DNA of 64,000 nucleotides, taken from contig JAAEPF010000002.1 of assembly GCA_024222295.1 (NCBI GenBank), positions 372,001 through 436,000 of the forward strand, read 5' to 3'. This document shows, in pieces, positions 51,286-59,948 of the stretch. Under the pieces are notes generated by a model. It ran no database searches, was not told where the DNA came from, and worked only from the letters and a program-made list of their open reading frames with translations. Source of the stretch: Actinomycetes bacterium (GTDB lineage Bacteria > Actinomycetota > Acidimicrobiia > Acidimicrobiales > Microtrichaceae). The translations under genes were made by a program, and so were the position numbers. Positions within the stretch are counted from its first letter, which is position 1, and each line of letters begins with the position of its first letter.

Positions 51286-52194
51286 GTGGACGAAGACGTG
51301 TGGCAGACAGAGGGGTTCGTGTCCTCGCTGTCTCTTGCCGACTCCACGGTCGCGGTCTACCGCCGCGAGGTGGAGCACTTCGCCGACTGGGCGGCCCGTG
51401 GTGGCCTCGATTCGCCCGTACAGGTCGACCTGGCGGTACTGCGCCGCTATCTGGCATGGCTCACCACGATGAAGCGGGCACCCCGCACGATCAGCCGCAT
51501 CGCTGCGTGCCTCCGGCGCTACTTCGGCTGGGCCCACCGCCGGGGGATGATCGAGTCCGACCCGTCGGCCGCGCTGCGCTCACCGAGCGGCGGCTCCCGG
51601 CTGCCACGGGTGCTGAAGGCCGACGAGCTCAACCAGATCCTCGACGAGACGCCGCCTGCGGACGAGTCTGCAGATTCCGAGCCCGCCGAGCGAACCCTTC
51701 GCGACGACCTGGTTCTGGAGATCCTCTATGGCTCGGGCCTGCGGGTGTCGGAGCTATGCGGTCTCGACGTCTCGGACGTCGACCTCGTGCAGAATCGCCT
51801 CTCGGTGTGGGGCAAGGGCTCCAAGCAGCGAATGGTCCCACTGTCGGACCCGGCGGCCGACCTCTCCGCGGCCTGGCTGCGTGCCGGACGCGCACGCCAC
51901 CTCGAGCACACGGGGGCGGAGCCGGCGGAAGCCGCCATGTTCACCAACACCCGCGGCAAGCGGCTTGCGCCACGCGACGTCCGCCGCATCCTCGATCGCC
52001 GGTCGCCGGTGCCGACGCACCCGCATGCCCTCCGTCACACCTTCGCCACTCATTTACTGGACGGTGGTGCCGACCTGAGAGAAGTACAGGAACTCCTTGG
52101 CCACACCGACGTGGCCACCACCCAGATATATACGCACGTGAGCCTCCAGCGGCTTCAGAGCGTGTATGAAGACGCACACCCGAGGGCGAATTGA
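51286..52194 (+). CDS. xerC: Tyrosine recombinase XerC/XerD type
   Basis: The 302-residue recombinase resolves chromosome dimers. The core-binding domain covers residues 1-95. The catalytic set is complete: R153 (SGLRVSEL), K177 (GKGSKQR), H247 and R250 (HALRHTF), H273 (LGHTDVATT) and the nucleophile Y282 (IYTHVS). The conserved chromosomal position next to dprA and whiG marks it as the housekeeping Xer protein rather than a mobile-element integrase. GTG 51286 is the start; TAGAGT at 51218-51223 is a possible -10 box in the 162-base gap upstream. Confidence 0.93.
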   Translation: MDEDVWQTEGFVSSLSLADSTVAVYRREVEHFADWAARGGLDSPVQVDLAVLRRYLAWLTTMKRAPRTISRIAACLRRYFGWAHRRGMIESDPSAALRSPSGGSRLPRVLKADELNQILDETPPADESADSEPAERTLRDDLVLEILYGSGLRVSELCGLDVSDVDLVQNRLSVWGKGSKQRMVPLSDPAADLSAAWLRAGRARHLEHTGAEPAEAAMFTNTRGKRLAPRDVRRILDRRSPVPTHPHALRHTFATHLLDGGADLREVQELLGHTDVATTQIYTHVSLQRLQSVYEDAHPRAN

Positions 52195-52199
52195 TTCAG

Positions 52200-53063
52200 A
52201 TGACGAAACGCGCAGACCACGACTCAGATAGGGGCGCAGGCAATCCGTTGGATGCCGGTGCCGCTTCGCCGTCGGTGATCCGTGACCGCAACCCCGAACT
52301 CCAGGACCTGTGGGATCGCTACAAGGAAGAGCCCACCGAACGCATCCGCGAAACGCTGATCGTGCACTACTCGCCGCTGGTCAAGTACGTGGGCGGCCGA
52401 GTCGCCGTGGGCCTCCCGCCCAACGTCGAGCAGTCCGACCTCGTGAGCTACGGCATGTTCGGACTGATCGACGCGATCGACAAGTTCGAGCCCGAACGCG
52501 GCTACAAGTTCGAGACGTATGCGATCTCGCGCATCAAGGGAGCGATTCTCGACGAGCTGCGCTCCATCGACTGGGTGCCCAGGTCGGTTCGCTCCAAACT
52601 GCGCCAGATCGAAAAGGCGATCGCCAAGCTCGAGTCCCTGCACCACCGTCCGGCCACCGACGCCGAACTCGCCGAGGAACTCGAATGGACCGACGAGCAG
52701 CTGCACACGGCGCTCAACCAGATCAGCCAGGTCGGCCTGGCGGCACTCGACGAGGTGCTCACTGTGTCGGGCGACAAGGGTGAGGCAATCACCCTCGGTG
52801 ACACGATCGCCGACAAGTCCGCCCACGGCCCGATGGGTGCGTTCGAAGTGGCCGAGACCCGCCAGCTCCTTGGCCAGGCGATCAATGCGTTGCCCGAACG
52901 CGAGAAGCTCGTGCTCACGCTCTACTACTACGAGTCGATGACGCTGCAGGAAGTTGGCATGGTGCTCGGGGTGACTGAGTCCCGGGTCTGCCAGATCCAT
53001 ACCAAGGCAGTGCTGCACCTGCGCTCCCGACTGCAGGCCGCCGAGCGGATTCCCTCGGAGTGA
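52200..53063 (+). CDS. whiG: RNA polymerase sigma factor, WhiG/FliA type
   Basis: The 287-residue sigma-28-like factor has region 2 (LVKYVGGRVAVGLPPNVEQSD and SYGMFGLIDAIDKFEPERGYKFETYA), region 3 (DWVPRSVRSKLRQIEKAI) and region 4 (ALPEREKLVLTLYYYESMTLQEVG). WhiG controls sporulation in Streptomyces and FliA flagella elsewhere; neither gene set is in view, so the regulon is unknown. The start is ATG 52200, or TTG 52191 inside the xerC stop. A 9-bp hairpin follows. Confidence 0.9.
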   Translation: MTKRADHDSDRGAGNPLDAGAASPSVIRDRNPELQDLWDRYKEEPTERIRETLIVHYSPLVKYVGGRVAVGLPPNVEQSDLVSYGMFGLIDAIDKFEPERGYKFETYAISRIKGAILDELRSIDWVPRSVRSKLRQIEKAIAKLESLHHRPATDAELAEELEWTDEQLHTALNQISQVGLAALDEVLTVSGDKGEAITLGDTIADKSAHGPMGAFEVAETRQLLGQAINALPEREKLVLTLYYYESMTLQEVGMVLGVTESRVCQIHTKAVLHLRSRLQAAERIPSE

Positions 53064-53068
53064 GCGCC

Positions 53069-53091
53069 GCCGGAACCTGAGCGGTTCCGGC
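53069..53091 (+). terminator. 9-bp hairpin after whiG
   Basis: GCCGGAACC and GGTTCCGGC form a perfect 9-bp stem over a 5-base loop, 5 bases after the whiG stop. No T-run follows. Confidence 0.65.
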
Positions 53092-53178
53092 CAATGAACT
53101 GCTTCCCCCGGCATTCGTCCCAACTGGCGTTCGAGGGGAGAGGCAGTGCGCAGATCGAGCTAGAGTGCCGTCCTGGCT

Positions 53179-53673
53179 GTGGCCGTGCTGTTGGCGGTAT
53201 CCAGCGGTGCGGCCGGGAGCCCTGGGCTGTCGCCGCTGGTGGGAGTGTCGTCGAGCACGGAGTTCGGCGGTGCACAACCCGGCGACGGCGAGCCATACGT
53301 GCTGCCGCTGCAGGCAGTCGTGGTGGATCCGTTCCGGCCGCCCGCGTCGCCATGGGGACCGGGAAACCGGGGATGGGAGTTCGGGAACCCGGGCGGCCAG
53401 GAGGTGGTGGCCGTGGGTGCAGGCACGGTTGCCTGGGCCGGCTGGGTGGGAGGTCGGGGAGTGGTCACGATCCGCCACGCCGACGGCATTCTCAGCAGTG
53501 TCACGGGGCTGTCGGCGGTCGCCGTGCGCCGGGGTGTGGCGGTGCGGAGGGGCTCACCGATCGGCACCGCAATGGCACACCTTCACCTCGGATTCCGGTT
53601 CGACGGTGACTACATCGACCCGGCGATCGTCTACGGCCTGGCGCATCACGCCGTGCTCGTCGGTATGCCCTGA
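53179..53673 (+). CDS. M23-like protein with altered metal site
   Basis: The 164-residue protein has a short hydrophobic N-terminus that may be a signal peptide and an M23 (LytM) fold. The second metal motif is kept as AHLHLGF (H134, H136), but the first, HxxxD, reads GNRGWEF, giving Asn63 and Glu67 in place of His and Asp. Such sites no longer bind zinc normally, so it is probably a non-catalytic peptidoglycan-binding or regulatory homologue. A genuine M23 gene is common next to rpsB in actinobacteria. GTG 53179 is the start, with TAGAGT 12 bases upstream. Confidence 0.75.
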   Translation: MAVLLAVSSGAAGSPGLSPLVGVSSSTEFGGAQPGDGEPYVLPLQAVVVDPFRPPASPWGPGNRGWEFGNPGGQEVVAVGAGTVAWAGWVGGRGVVTIRHADGILSSVTGLSAVAVRRGVAVRRGSPIGTAMAHLHLGFRFDGDYIDPAIVYGLAHHAVLVGMP

Positions 53674-53736
53674 ACGGCCCGGCATCTCCTCGGCCACGCA
53701 CGCGGCCCGCCTTGGGGACCGGGTGCTGGCCGCGGC

Positions 53737-53742
53737 TACACT
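53737..53742 (+). promoter_or_regulatory. -10 box TACACT for rpsB-tsf
   Basis: TACACT lies 117 bases before rpsB, giving a long leader that contains a 7-bp hairpin and ends in a strong ribosome binding site. Confidence 0.5.
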
Positions 53743-53802
53743 CATCCGTCGGCTCGGTACCGGGTCGCACACACAATCATCCGCCCGTTCGCACCTTTCG
53801 GT

Positions 53803-53818
53803 CGCCGGCTTGCCGGCG
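53803..53818 (+). promoter_or_regulatory. Hairpin in rpsB leader
   Basis: CGCCGGC-TT-GCCGGCG is a perfect inverted repeat between the TACACT box and the AAGGGAAGGAGA ribosome binding site. It may take part in feedback control by uS2, which is known in other bacteria, though this leader is not compared with them. Confidence 0.4.
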
Positions 53819-53859
53819 TAGCAGGACGGGTTTCGAAGAACCGAAGGGAAGGAGACATC

Positions 53860-54789
53860 GTGACCGCAGTAGTCACCATGAAGCAGCTGCTGGAGGCGGG
53901 AGTCCATTTCGGGCACCAGACCCGCCGCTGGAACCCCAAGATGAAGCGATTCATCCATGGGGACCGGGGCGGCATCTACCTGATCGACCTCAACAAGACC
54001 CTCGCGGGGATCGAGCAGTCCTACACCTACGTCCGTGATCTGGTCGCCGACGGCGGCACGATCCTCTTCATCGGCACCAAGAAGCAGGCCCAGGATCCGA
54101 TCCAGGGCTACGCCGAGAAGTGCGGCATGCCCTACATCAACCAGCGCTGGCTGGGCGGCATGCTCACGAACTTCGAGACGATCTCCACGCGCGTCGCCAA
54201 GATGAAGAACCTGCAGCGCATGCGCGACTCGGGCGAGTTCGACGTGATGCCCAAGAAGGAAGCGCTGCTTCTCAACCGCGAGCTCATCAAGCTCGAGCGC
54301 AACCTCAACGGCATCCGCAACCTCGAGCGCCTTCCTGACGCCGTGTTCATCCTCGACACCAAGAAGGAAGACATCGCGGTCACCGAGGCCAACAAGCTCG
54401 GCATCTCGGTGGTGGCGGTTGTGGACACCAACTGTGACCCCGACGTGATCGACTACGTCATCCCGGGCAACGACGATGCCATCCGGTCGGGTGACCTCAT
54501 GTGCCGTGTGGTCGCCGACGCCGTCATCGAGGGCAAGATCATGCGCTCGAAGAAGCACCCCGAAGCGGCCGCTCCGAAGGAGCGCAGCGCGGACGAGGAA
54601 GCCGAGCACGCCAAGGCCCAGGCAAAGGCCCGTACCGAAGCCGCTGCCGCTGCTGCGCAGCGCGAAGCCCGCGTTGCAGCAAACAAGGCGGAGCCCGCGC
54701 CCGAGGCGTCGCCAGCCGAGGAGGCGAAGCCCTCCGAGACGCCCTCCGAAGCCCCTGCTGAGGCCGAGGGCACCGGAGGAGACGCCTGA
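53860..54789 (+). CDS. rpsB: Small ribosomal subunit protein uS2
   Basis: The 309-residue uS2 has [45 protein letters not shown] and [11 protein letters not shown]. The last 60 or so residues are an Ala/Glu/Lys/Pro-rich tail ([20 protein letters not shown]...) beyond the usual length of about 250. The start is GTG 53860 after AAGGGAAGGAGA. It overlaps tsf by one base. Confidence 0.95.
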   Translation: MTAVVTMKQLLEAGVHFGHQTRRWNPKMKRFIHGDRGGIYLIDLNKTLAGIEQSYTYVRDLVADGGTILFIGTKKQAQDPIQGYAEKCGMPYINQRWLGGMLTNFETISTRVAKMKNLQRMRDSGEFDVMPKKEALLLNRELIKLERNLNGIRNLERLPDAVFILDTKKEDIAVTEANKLGISVVAVVDTNCDPDVIDYVIPGNDDAIRSGDLMCRVVADAVIEGKIMRSKKHPEAAAPKERSADEEAEHAKAQAKARTEAAAAAAQREARVAANKAEPAPEASPAEEAKPSETPSEAPAEAEGTGGDA

Positions 54790-55586
54790 TGCCCGAGTTC
54801 ACAGCCAAGGACGTCAAGGCGCTCCGCGATGCCACGGGCGCCGGCATGATGGATGCCAAGAAGGCCCTCACCGAGGCCGACGGCGACATGGACAAGGCTG
54901 CGCAGATCCTGCGTGAAAAGGGCCTTTCGAAGGTCGCAACCCTCGAGGACCGCGAGAACAGCCAGGGTGCGGTCGCAGTCGCCCGCGACGGAAACAAGGT
55001 CGCTCTCGTGGAGCTGAAGTCCGAAACCGACTTCTCGGCCAAGGCCGAGGACTTCTCGAGCCTCGTCCAGCAGCTTGCCGACGCGGTGCTGGCCGAAGGC
55101 CCCGATGCGGCCACTTCGGAGGCCAACGTCAAGGCGGTCGATGACCTCAAGATCGCCAAGAAGGAGAACATCGCGCTGGGCGAGGTGGCCTACTTCGAAG
55201 CGGCCGATGGCAACGGAGTGGACGCCTACGTTCACGTACAGGACGGTCGTGGGGCCAACGGCGTAGTCATCGAGATCGAGGGTGCCGACGACGAGGCCGC
55301 CCATGAGATCGCCCTGCACTGCGCCTTTGCGAAGCCCGATGCCCTCACCCGCGACGAGATCGACGCTGCGCTGGTCGAGAAGGCTCGCGAAGGCTTCGAG
55401 GCGCTCACCATCAAGGAGGGCAAGCCCGAGCAGGCGATCCCCAAGATCGTCGAGGGACGCCTCAACTCCTGGTACGGCGAGCGCGTGCTGCCCGAACAAG
55501 GCCTGTTCGGCGACAAGGAGACCGTGCAGGACAAGCTCGGCGACGCGAAGATCGTCAGGTTCGCACAGGCGTACATCGGAGCCTGA
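54789..55586 (+). CDS. tsf: Elongation factor Ts
   Basis: The 265-residue nucleotide exchange factor recycles EF-Tu. Family blocks are [35 protein letters not shown] and [15 protein letters not shown]. It is translationally coupled to rpsB (TGATG). A large hairpin follows before pyrH. Confidence 0.95.
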   Translation: MPEFTAKDVKALRDATGAGMMDAKKALTEADGDMDKAAQILREKGLSKVATLEDRENSQGAVAVARDGNKVALVELKSETDFSAKAEDFSSLVQQLADAVLAEGPDAATSEANVKAVDDLKIAKKENIALGEVAYFEAADGNGVDAYVHVQDGRGANGVVIEIEGADDEAAHEIALHCAFAKPDALTRDEIDAALVEKAREGFEALTIKEGKPEQAIPKIVEGRLNSWYGERVLPEQGLFGDKETVQDKLGDAKIVRFAQAYIGA

Positions 55587-55592
55587 CCCGTT

Positions 55593-55626
55593 CGTGGTTG
55601 TCGACCGGCTCCGGCCGGCAACCACG
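55593..55626 (+). terminator. Two-part hairpin between tsf and pyrH
   Basis: CGTGGTTG and CAACCACG make an 8-bp outer stem. Inside it, after a 4-base bulge, CCGGC-TCCG-GCCGG makes a 5-bp stem with a tetraloop. It starts 6 bases after the tsf stop and may end or attenuate transcription before pyrH. Confidence 0.6.
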
Positions 55627-55669
55627 GGCAACCGATCACACCCAACCCGAACCCTGCAGGAGGGCACCC

Positions 55670-56419
55670 GTGGGCAACGTTTCCGGTTCCAGCACACCAG
55701 AGCGGTTGGAGCCACGTTGGTCGAGGGTCCTCATCAAGCTGTCGGGCGAAGCCTTCGCCGGTGATACCGGCTTCGGTATCGACGGCGACGTCATCAACGA
55801 CCTCGCGGCCGAGCTCGTGGACGCCAAGGCCATCTTCGACGTCGACATCGCCGTGGTCGTCGGCGGCGGCAACATCTGGCGTGGGATGAGTGGCCAGGGA
55901 GCGGGCATGGACCGCGCCCAGGCCGACTACATGGGAATGCTCGGCACCGTGATCAACGCGCTGGCGCTGCAGGAGACCCTCGAACGCCTGGGCCAGCCCA
56001 CCCGGGTTCAGACCGCCATCCACATGTCCCAGGTGGCCGAGCCCTACATCCGTCGTCGCGCCATCCGCCACCTCGAAAAGGGCCGTGTGGTCATCTTCGC
56101 CGCCGGCACGGGCAACCCGTTCTTCACCACGGACACCACCGCCGCTCTGCGTGCCGTCGAGATCGATGCCGAGGCCATCCTGATGGGCAAGAACGGCACC
56201 GATGGGGTGTACACGGCCGACCCCCGCACCGACCCGGACGCAGAGATGCTCGCCGAGGTGTCGTTCATGGAGGTGCTCAAGCGAGAGCTCAAGGTCATGG
56301 ACTCCACGGCCACCTCGCTCTGCATGGACAACGACCTTCCGATCTGTGTGTTCGACCTGCTGGGCCGCAACGTCGCACGCCTGCTCGGCGGGGAGCACGT
56401 CGGTACCGTGGTTTCCTGA
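55670..56419 (+). CDS. pyrH: Uridylate kinase
   Basis: The 249-residue amino-acid-kinase-fold enzyme phosphorylates UMP to UDP. The blocks are [56 protein letters not shown] and [11 protein letters not shown]. Start GTG 55670 has a good AGGAGGG site, and frame extension upstream passes through the tsf-pyrH hairpin. Confidence 0.95.
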   Translation: MGNVSGSSTPERLEPRWSRVLIKLSGEAFAGDTGFGIDGDVINDLAAELVDAKAIFDVDIAVVVGGGNIWRGMSGQGAGMDRAQADYMGMLGTVINALALQETLERLGQPTRVQTAIHMSQVAEPYIRRRAIRHLEKGRVVIFAAGTGNPFFTTDTTAALRAVEIDAEAILMGKNGTDGVYTADPRTDPDAEMLAEVSFMEVLKRELKVMDSTATSLCMDNDLPICVFDLLGRNVARLLGGEHVGTVVS

Positions 56420-56467
56420 TCGGACGCTTCACACTGTTCGGTGTGCTTGTGTGCGAAGCTGGTCCGA

Positions 56468-57037
56468 ATGAGTGACGAGCTGGCTGAGGCCATCATCGAA
56501 GACGCGGGCGAGCGGATGTCCAGCGCGGTCGATCACGCGCGTGAGGAGTTCGCCGGGATTCGCACGGGCCGCGCCAACCCGGGGCTGGTCGAGAAGCTGC
56601 CCGTCGAGTACTACGGCAGCACCGTGCCCATGCAGCAACTGGCCTCGTTCTCGGTGCCCGATGCGCGCATGTTGATGATAAGCCCATTCGACAAGGGGTC
56701 GATCAACGGAATCGAGCGGGCGATCATCGACGCCAACCTCGGGCTCAATCCTTCCAACGACGGTGCGGCCATCCGCCTCACGTTCCCCCAGCTCACCGAG
56801 GAGCGCCGCCGGGACTTCGTTCGCCTGGCCAAGGGGCGTGCCGAAGAGAGCCGCAACGCCCTTCGGGGCAGCCGGCGCGATGCGCGCAAGGACCTCGAAT
56901 CGATGGAGAAGGACGGCGACCTCTCCGAGGACGACCTCCGCCGGTACGAGGAATCCTTGGACAAGATGACCAAGAAGTACGAGCAAGCGATCGATGAAGC
57001 CCTCGACCACAAGACAGCGGAGCTGATGGAGGCGTGA
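56468..57037 (+). CDS. frr: Ribosome recycling factor
   Basis: The 189-residue factor splits post-termination ribosomes with EF-G. The conserved features are SAVDHAREEFAGIRTGRANP, PVEYYGSTVPMQQLASFSVP and RRDFVRLAKGRAEESRNALR. ATG 56468 is the family start (MSDELAEAIIEDA). Confidence 0.95.
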   Translation: MSDELAEAIIEDAGERMSSAVDHAREEFAGIRTGRANPGLVEKLPVEYYGSTVPMQQLASFSVPDARMLMISPFDKGSINGIERAIIDANLGLNPSNDGAAIRLTFPQLTEERRRDFVRLAKGRAEESRNALRGSRRDARKDLESMEKDGDLSEDDLRRYEESLDKMTKKYEQAIDEALDHKTAELMEA

Positions 57038-57065
57038 GCGAGAGCTCGCCACCGCGGAGGATCCG

Positions 57066-58682
57066 ATGACCGACGACGAGACACGAGACGACGACCAGTC
57101 CGGCGAGGAGGAGCCGGCGGCGACTCCACGCGAGCCAACCGAGGGCGTGCGAATCCTCGGCGCGCAGGAGGCAGCCGAGGCGACCGGGCGCCACGACGTG
57201 GTTCGTCGCGGCGACCGCTCCAAGCGCTATGGCGACCGTCCCGACTCCCCGGAGGACCACGGCGATCTACCGAAGATCACCATCTCGTCCACCGAGAACC
57301 CGCCAACCGGGCCCGGTGACCGTTTCGGCGAGGTGCCGATCGTGCCGGCCGACGGCTCCACGGAGCCACCCGCCGAGGGCGCAGGTCATGCCCGCGTTGC
57401 ACCCGGTGAGCCGCTGTTCGAGGACGACTCGGCGTATGAACCCGATGAGAGCGATGACTCGTTCGTGCTTCCGCACTGGACCGAGCCCGCCACGGGGCAG
57501 GTCCCGAAGGTGGTAACCGAGGAGAACGTCGACGAAGCCGACTCCGCCGGCCAACCGCGCTGGATGGACGAGTCCGACCACGGCGGTGGCGGATTCGACG
57601 ATCTCGTCGAGGACTCGCCACGGCTGGGTGCCCTCGGTGGCCAGGGTGGCGGCCTCGAACCGGCCGCTGCGGACGAGTTCTTCGACAGCGAGGCCGATCG
57701 CGATCCGCTCGCGGCATTCGGCCCGCGTGACGAGCCGGTCGACACCGAGTCCCGCAGGCGCGAGCGGCCCCGGCGCCAGTCGGGCCCGGGCGCCGGTGGG
57801 CCACCGCCCGGACGTGGCTCCGGTGGCGGCTCGGGTGACCGCAACCTGCCCGTCGCCATCGCTGTCGGCGTAGGCCTGGTCGCCCTGGGTCTCATCTGCT
57901 TCACGCTCGGCACGGTCCCCACCATGTTGCTGGCGACAGCGGTCGTCGGGCTGGCCGGCTTCGAGTACTTCAGCGCCGTGCGCGAGGTGGGTTACAACCC
58001 CGCGACCCTCGTCGGCCTGGTGGCCCTGGGTGGGCTCATGATCGGCCCGGCACTGTTCGGGCTGTCCGCGTATCCGGTGGTGCTCGCGATCACGGTCCTG
58101 TCGGGCCTCATCTGGTACCTGCTGGTGTCCCCCGGAGAGGGGTCCGTACCCAACCTGGCGATCACGTTGCTCGGCGTGATGTGGATAGGCATGCTCGGCT
58201 CCTTCGCGGGGCTGTTCCTCGGCCTGGGTGACGTGGTGGCCGACCGCAACGGCCTCGACACCAACCCGGGCATCGGTGTGCTGATCGCGGCGGTGATCGC
58301 CGCGGTGTCATACGACATCGGCGGCTACTTCATCGGTCGCCAGTTCGGCCGTACGCCGCTGTCGGAGGCCAGTCCCAACAAGACCCAGGAGGGCTTCGGG
58401 GGCGGGCTCGTCGTGTCCGTGGTCGCCACCACGATCATCGTGAGCTTCATTTCGCCGATAGGTGACAGCTTCTTCGAGACCGTGGTGTTCGCCCTGCTCT
58501 GTGCCATCGCCGCGCCGGTCGGAGACCTCAGCGAGTCGTTCGTGAAGCGCGACCTCGGCATCAAGGACATGGGATCCGTGCTGCCGGGCCACGGTGGGGT
58601 GCTCGACCGGTTCGACTCGATGCTGTTCGTGTTGCCGGTGGCATACCTCGTCACGATTCCGCTCGGCATCTGGACCGCCTGA
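57066..58682 (+). CDS. cdsA: Phosphatidate cytidylyltransferase with long acidic N-terminal extension
   Basis: The 538-residue membrane enzyme makes CDP-diacylglycerol for phospholipid synthesis. The membrane part starts near residue 258 and has eight or so helices; the signature SFVKRDLGIKDMGSVLPGHG with GVLDRFDSM is intact. The first 255 residues are unusual: acidic, rich in Asp, Glu, Pro and Gly, with no membrane segment and probably disordered. Normal CdsA is about 270-300 residues. ATG 57066 has a GGAGG site, so the extension seems to be translated. Confidence 0.92.
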   Translation: MTDDETRDDDQSGEEEPAATPREPTEGVRILGAQEAAEATGRHDVVRRGDRSKRYGDRPDSPEDHGDLPKITISSTENPPTGPGDRFGEVPIVPADGSTEPPAEGAGHARVAPGEPLFEDDSAYEPDESDDSFVLPHWTEPATGQVPKVVTEENVDEADSAGQPRWMDESDHGGGGFDDLVEDSPRLGALGGQGGGLEPAAADEFFDSEADRDPLAAFGPRDEPVDTESRRRERPRRQSGPGAGGPPPGRGSGGGSGDRNLPVAIAVGVGLVALGLICFTLGTVPTMLLATAVVGLAGFEYFSAVREVGYNPATLVGLVALGGLMIGPALFGLSAYPVVLAITVLSGLIWYLLVSPGEGSVPNLAITLLGVMWIGMLGSFAGLFLGLGDVVADRNGLDTNPGIGVLIAAVIAAVSYDIGGYFIGRQFGRTPLSEASPNKTQEGFGGGLVVSVVATTIIVSFISPIGDSFFETVVFALLCAIAAPVGDLSESFVKRDLGIKDMGSVLPGHGGVLDRFDSMLFVLPVAYLVTIPLGIWTA

Positions 58683-58775
58683 GCGCCACGATCCAACGAC
58701 GAGCCGGCTCCACCGACGGTTCGGGCGTGGCTGGGTCGATCCACAGCCCGCAGGGGGCCACGACGGGGCCACCGG

Positions 58776-58781
58776 TACAGT
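58776..58781 (+). promoter_or_regulatory. -10 element TACAGT of a leaderless promoter
   Basis: TACAGT ends 9 bases before ATG 58791 of dxr. Confidence 0.55.
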
Positions 58782-58790
58782 TGTAGCCCG

Positions 58791-59948
58791 ATGACCACTG
58801 TCGCCCTGCTGGGATCAACCGGGTCGATCGGCACCCAGGCGGTTGATGTCGTGGCGGCCGAAGAGGACCGCTTCGAGATCGTCGCCATCGGTGCCGGATC
58901 CTCCGTCGGCCCACTTGCGGCGCAGGCGCGCAAGCTGCGCCCGAAGGTCGTGGCGATCGCGGATGAGTCAGGCGCTTCGGAGTTGCGCTCCGAGCTCCCT
59001 GCCGGCACGGAGCTGCTGGTCGGGCCAGACGCCATGGCCGAGGCCGCAGTCGTGGCCGACGTGGCCGTGAACGGCGTCGTCGGCTTCGCGGGTCTTTCGG
59101 TGACCCTCGAAGTGCTGCGTGCTGGCAAGCGTCTGGCGCTTGCCAACAAGGAGTCGCTGATCGCCGCGGGTCCGATCGTGCAGCCTCTGCGCGAGACCCC
59201 GGGAGCGGAATTGATCCCGGTGGACAGCGAACACGCAGCGGTGCACATGTGTCTGCGTGCAGGTGAAGGGACGCGCCGGCTCCACAAGGTCGTGCTCACG
59301 GCCTCGGGAGGGCCGTTCCTCGGTCGCAGCCGTTCCGATCTCGAGCAGGTCACCGTGCAGGAGGCGTTGGCTCACCCCACATGGTCGATGGGCCCGAAGA
59401 TCACGGTCGACTCCTCGACCCTGATGAACAAGGGCCTGGAGGTGATCGAAGCCCACGAGCTGTTCGGGGTCGGCTACGACGACATCGATGTGGTCGTGCA
59501 CCCGCAGTCGATAGTGCACTCGATGGCCACCTTTTCCGACGGCGCCACGATCGCCCAGTTGTCCCTGCCCGACATGCGGCTGCCCATTGCCTACGCGCTG
59601 GCGTACCCCGATCGCACTGGCACGCCATTCGGTGAGATCGACTTCGGCGAGGCGTTCTCGCTCGACTTCGAGCCACCCGACCGCAACTCGTTCGGGTGCC
59701 TCTCCCTCGCCTACCGCGCCGGTCGCGAAGGAGGGACCGCCCCGGCGTGGCTCTCCGCCGCCAACGAAGAGGTGGTGGAGGGGTTCCTCGAGGGTCGGAT
59801 CGCCTGGATCGACATCGCATCGGTGCTTGCCTCGGTGATGGACCACTGGCCGGGCGTAGCCGCGGCCACTCTGCAGGACGTGATGGAGGCCGATGCCGGC
59901 GGCCGTAGGGTGGCCAGGGAGCTGCTCGAGGCAGGAGTGAAGGCATGA
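58791..59948 (+). CDS. dxr: 1-deoxy-D-xylulose 5-phosphate reductoisomerase
   Basis: The 385-residue enzyme carries out the first committed step of the MEP isoprenoid pathway. The NADPH site is LLGSTGSIGTQAVDV, and LANKESLIAAG, IPVDSEHAAVHMCL, LTASGGPF and VDSSTLMNKGLEVIEAHEL form the active site. It overlaps rip by four bases (ATGA). Together with ispG it gives two MEP pathway genes flanking rip. Confidence 0.95.
   Translation: MTTVALLGSTGSIGTQAVDVVAAEEDRFEIVAIGAGSSVGPLAAQARKLRPKVVAIADESGASELRSELPAGTELLVGPDAMAEAAVVADVAVNGVVGFAGLSVTLEVLRAGKRLALANKESLIAAGPIVQPLRETPGAELIPVDSEHAAVHMCLRAGEGTRRLHKVVLTASGGPFLGRSRSDLEQVTVQEALAHPTWSMGPKITVDSSTLMNKGLEVIEAHELFGVGYDDIDVVVHPQSIVHSMATFSDGATIAQLSLPDMRLPIAYALAYPDRTGTPFGEIDFGEAFSLDFEPPDRNSFGCLSLAYRAGREGGTAPAWLSAANEEVVEGFLEGRIAWIDIASVLASVMDHWPGVAAATLQDVMEADAGGRRVARELLEAGVKA

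Noticed and set aside
51286-52194. xerC as the integrase of the neighbouring cassette
   Set aside because: Its position next to whiG and rpsB is the normal chromosomal one for the dimer-resolution recombinase, so it probably has nothing to do with the insertion.
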